Part shown: positions 61,358-64,000 of the stretch, piece by piece
How the letters are laid out: every line of letters begins with the position of its first letter
Numbering within the stretch: the stretch's first letter is position 1
Assembly: GCA_030770535.1 (NCBI GenBank)
Contig: JASVEC010000041.1
Span: 1 to 64,000, forward strand
DNA length: 64,000 nucleotides
Direction: 5' to 3'
Origin: Batkoa obscura
Taxonomy: Eukaryota; Entomophthoromycota; Entomophthoromycetes; Entomophthorales; Batkoaceae
Made by a program: the position numbers and the translations under genes
The notes under the pieces: model-generated
What the model was told of the DNA's origin: nothing
The model's input: the letters and a program-made list of their open reading frames with translations, nothing else
Database searches by the model: none

Positions 61358-62799
61358 ATGAGTAGGGTAATAGGGTATTATACTTCATGGTCCATTTATG
61401 ACCGTAATTATCAACCTACCGATGTACTTGTGGAAAAATTAACTCACATAAATTATGGTAATAAAGATAATTGCTACTAAGAAAAGGATAGTTAATTAGT
61501 GTGTAGCTTTTGCAGATATAAAAGATGGTGAAATAGCATTAGGAGATCCATGGGCTGGTAATAAGCAACGTAGCTATATTATTACATTAATAAAAGATTA
61601 GATGCGCAAAAACCATACGATAAAGATCCAAATATATTGGGTAATCTAGGGCAGTTTAATGAACCACATGGTCCAATAAGACAGCGTAACCCAAACATTA
61701 AAGTATTGATATCTGTTGGTGGTTGGACATTTTCAAAATATTTTTCAGTTGTAGCAAGTACTGAGGAAAATCGTGTAAAGTTTGCTAATAGTATTTTAAA
61801 CTTTTTAATCAAGTACAAATTGGATGGTGTTGGTAAATATACTTATTATGGGTAATTTAATCCCTTTTAACTTTCTATTTTAGACTTAGACTGGGAATTT
61901 CCTGGTAATTATTTATTTGGTTAGCATTTATACATACTAAATATGTTTAAGTTGAGGGCGGTCATGAACACAACATTAGATCCCCACAAGACGGTTACAA
62001 TTTTACTTTACTACTAAACTGTATTAGAAACACCTTAAATCAGTCTCAACACAAGCAATATCTATTGACTATTGCTACTTCAGCAGCACAATACAGCTAT
62101 CAACACTTACAGTTGAATGAAATAACTAAATTTGTTGACTATGTTAATATTATGACTTATGGTAATTAAACTAGTATTATTTCTTTGTTTGCAAACTAAA
62201 AATTAGATTTTACTGGTCCATGGTCTCAGCAATGTCATCATCAGTCTAATTTATTACCTGATCCAAATAATCCAAGTCAATTAAGCTGCTTTAAAGCAAT
62301 TAATGACTATATTAGTGGAGGTAATCGACATACTAGTATTTTGGCTTGACTTAATGAAAAATAAATAGGTATTAGAAGAGATCAAATAGTAATGGGGGTG
62401 CCATTTTATGCCCGTGGTTTTACAAAACTTGAACTTAATGAATCCCACCCACCAACTTCGTGCACTGGATATCAAACAAAGTATGGAGCATTACCACCAG
62501 GTAAAGCAGAAGCAGGAGTTTATCAATATCATGAGCTACACAATGATCATTTAACTAAAGTTATTGGTACAAACAATAAAGAGGATAAGTATTTTTTATT
62601 TTTTAATGAAACTACCAAAGCTACGCATTTGTATGATCCTGTTGAAACTACTTTTATCTCTTTTGATGACCCACAGTCTTTAGCATGGAAATGCTTTCAT
62701 GTTAAGACTAATGGACTTGGTGGAATCATGATTTGGGAGTTGTATGGGGATTATCAAAATAAGTTGGTGAATGCTATCTGTTCTAATTTATGTACCTGA
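61358..62799 (+). CDS. GH18 chitinase-like glycosyl hydrolase
   Basis: Starts MSRVIGYYTSWSIYDRNYQP with no signal peptide, so it is predicted to be intracellular or non-classically exported. About seven exons: exon 1 is 61358-61457, and exon 2 starts at 61507 (AFADIKDGEIALGDPWAG). Key features are IKVLISVGGWTFSKYF and the catalytic block YKLDGVDLDWEFP (the D-x-x-D-x-D-x-E acid). Also present are VDYVNIMTYDFTGPW, QIVMGVPFYARGF and the conserved tryptophan in GGIMIWELYGDY. The C-terminus ends CSNLCT with no chitin-binding domain visible. One apparent base loss lies near 61593 (AAAA run); restoring an A gives LIKRLDAQKPYDKDPN. Confidence 0.9.
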
Positions 62800-64000
62800 T
62801 ATTTAAATAAAGTCAAACGTTACGTTGTATACTATATAAGCCTAATTAAATGTGCTTAGCCACCCTTTATAGGGGCCGTTTTTGTTCCTTATTACTGTGA
62901 ATTTTTTATTGCAAGCAATTAGAATAATAGCTTTAATAAATGATAGTAAAATAAACAGATGCTTATTGTTCCCTGTGGCACTAAATTAAATAATATTACA
63001 ACATTATCTTGCTTTATATCAAGATTATACTTTAAAGCAGCCTTAATTGAATTTTTAATACTAGATAGCTTATATTTCTTTATAACGATCAATCCAACAG
63101 CATAAAACATATATATTTATTATGCTTATTATGGAGACCATAACAAAAAATAAATACAAATTTTGTGTAAACGCTTGATAGAGGATAGGTGTAATAGTAG
63201 GGATTATAATATACTTAGCATATTAGCTTATAATATAAACTAGTAAAGCAGCCAAATATGACATATTGAGAAAGATCCTCATATGGATTAATTTGATATT
63301 TGATATCGCTTTTAATAGTTTTATTAGAGTGTATTGTTACAGTAAATATAAACCTAGTGATAAGTAAATATAATTAAGAATTTAAATATGTCAGACCTAA
63401 TCATTTCATCTTTAAATTCTATACAATTCGTTGGTTACAGTTAAACATATTGATATCAAATTATGTAACAAATTAATAGATCCTAAATCAAAAGTATGCC
63501 TTGCTTCTTAAAATATGTGTGATATTATCTAACTTATCATCCATTTAAGTCCAGATAAACATTAAAACAACCGATCAATTTTTAAAAAGGGAGCAGTTCT
63601 AGGTTAATACTTACACAAATTAACAGTAAACGATTATCAAAGGTTGACTCAAGGGCTATGTAAGCCGACTTGAGATCCATTTTAAAACAACCTGACCAAT
63701 GGATATAGAAAGTAATTTACACAAGACATTAGCCACTCAAAACATTTTATAAAGGTGCCAAATTAGGAATTAATAAAATCTTCCAAGTCACTGAGAGCTG
63801 AATGATGTGTAAGCTAAGTTCTGATCAATTAATCGTTATTATAGCTAACTAAACAATAAAAAGAAAGCCAAAATTTGAAATGACATATTTTCGATTTTTT
63901 ATTACTCGCATTTTAGTCATTTAATTTACGATTTAAACTTTAGGACAAATTTGGCTGAATTAGAATAACGAACCAAGTTAAGCATACACGAATAGAAATC
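62800..64000. other. gene-free end of window
   Basis: 1.2 kb with no supported coding block or element on either strand. Confidence 0.55.

Overview
The window reads as nuclear DNA of a very AT-rich, compact, intron-dense fungal genome. Most genes are split by introns of about 45-60 bases with GTAAG-type donors and TAG acceptors, and neighbouring genes often lie only 50-170 bases apart. A fungal-type mitochondrial ribosomal protein (Mrp51 family), a Ste50-like SAM/RA adaptor, a Hog1-type MAP kinase, a Mei2-like RNA-binding protein and a NoxA-like NADPH oxidase point to Fungi. A propionyl-CoA carboxylase alpha subunit and a Gdown1-like Pol II factor fit an early-diverging, non-Dikarya fungus better than an ascomycete or basidiomycete; that placement is inference.

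Layout, left to right. 0-2.4 kb holds no gene I can support. 2.4-15.1 kb: glutaminyl-tRNA synthetase (+), Mei2-like (-), PPP1R37-like leucine-rich-repeat protein (-), NADPH oxidase (-) lying between two copies of a ~0.3 kb terminal-inverted-repeat element, rhodanese (+), Mrp51-like (-). 15.9-27.3 kb: Hop2 (-), nucleoside hydrolase (+), Gdown1-like (+), Rad60/Esc2/NIP45-like (+), Yaf9/GAS41 (-), one hypothetical gene (-), an acidic/basic low-complexity protein (+). 27.9 kb: tRNA-Leu(AAG). 28.8-33.5 kb: a secreted unknown, a decayed PIN/auxin-efflux-carrier-like gene and a lysine-rich unknown. 33.6-43.2 kb: uS8, quinone oxidoreductase, Dus2, malate dehydrogenase, Hog1-like kinase. 45.5-54.5 kb: Mpv17 family, a small membrane protein, propionyl-CoA carboxylase alpha, eIF4A-III/Fal1, ubiquilin/Dsk2. 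55.5-62.8 kb: Ste50-like, Rab7/Ypt7, RpiB, GH18 chitinase-like. 62.8-64 kb: nothing supportable.

The genes are an ordinary mixture of housekeeping functions. Loose functional links are two meiosis proteins (Mei2-like, Hop2), two stress-MAPK components (Ste50-like, Hog1-like), chromatin/SUMO proteins (Yaf9, Rad60-like) and protein turnover (ubiquilin, Rab7).

The strongest unannotated structure is a family of ~85-105 bp miniature inverted-repeat elements with TATGGGG(A/G)TG / CA(C/T)CCCCATA ends. I count 13 copies, in both orientations, all between genes. A second, unrelated inverted-repeat element flanks the NADPH oxidase. Five genes also carry six apparent one-base losses, most of them in short A runs; these are probably sequence errors but deserve a check. 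The gene models were spliced by eye and checked for reading frame and family fit.
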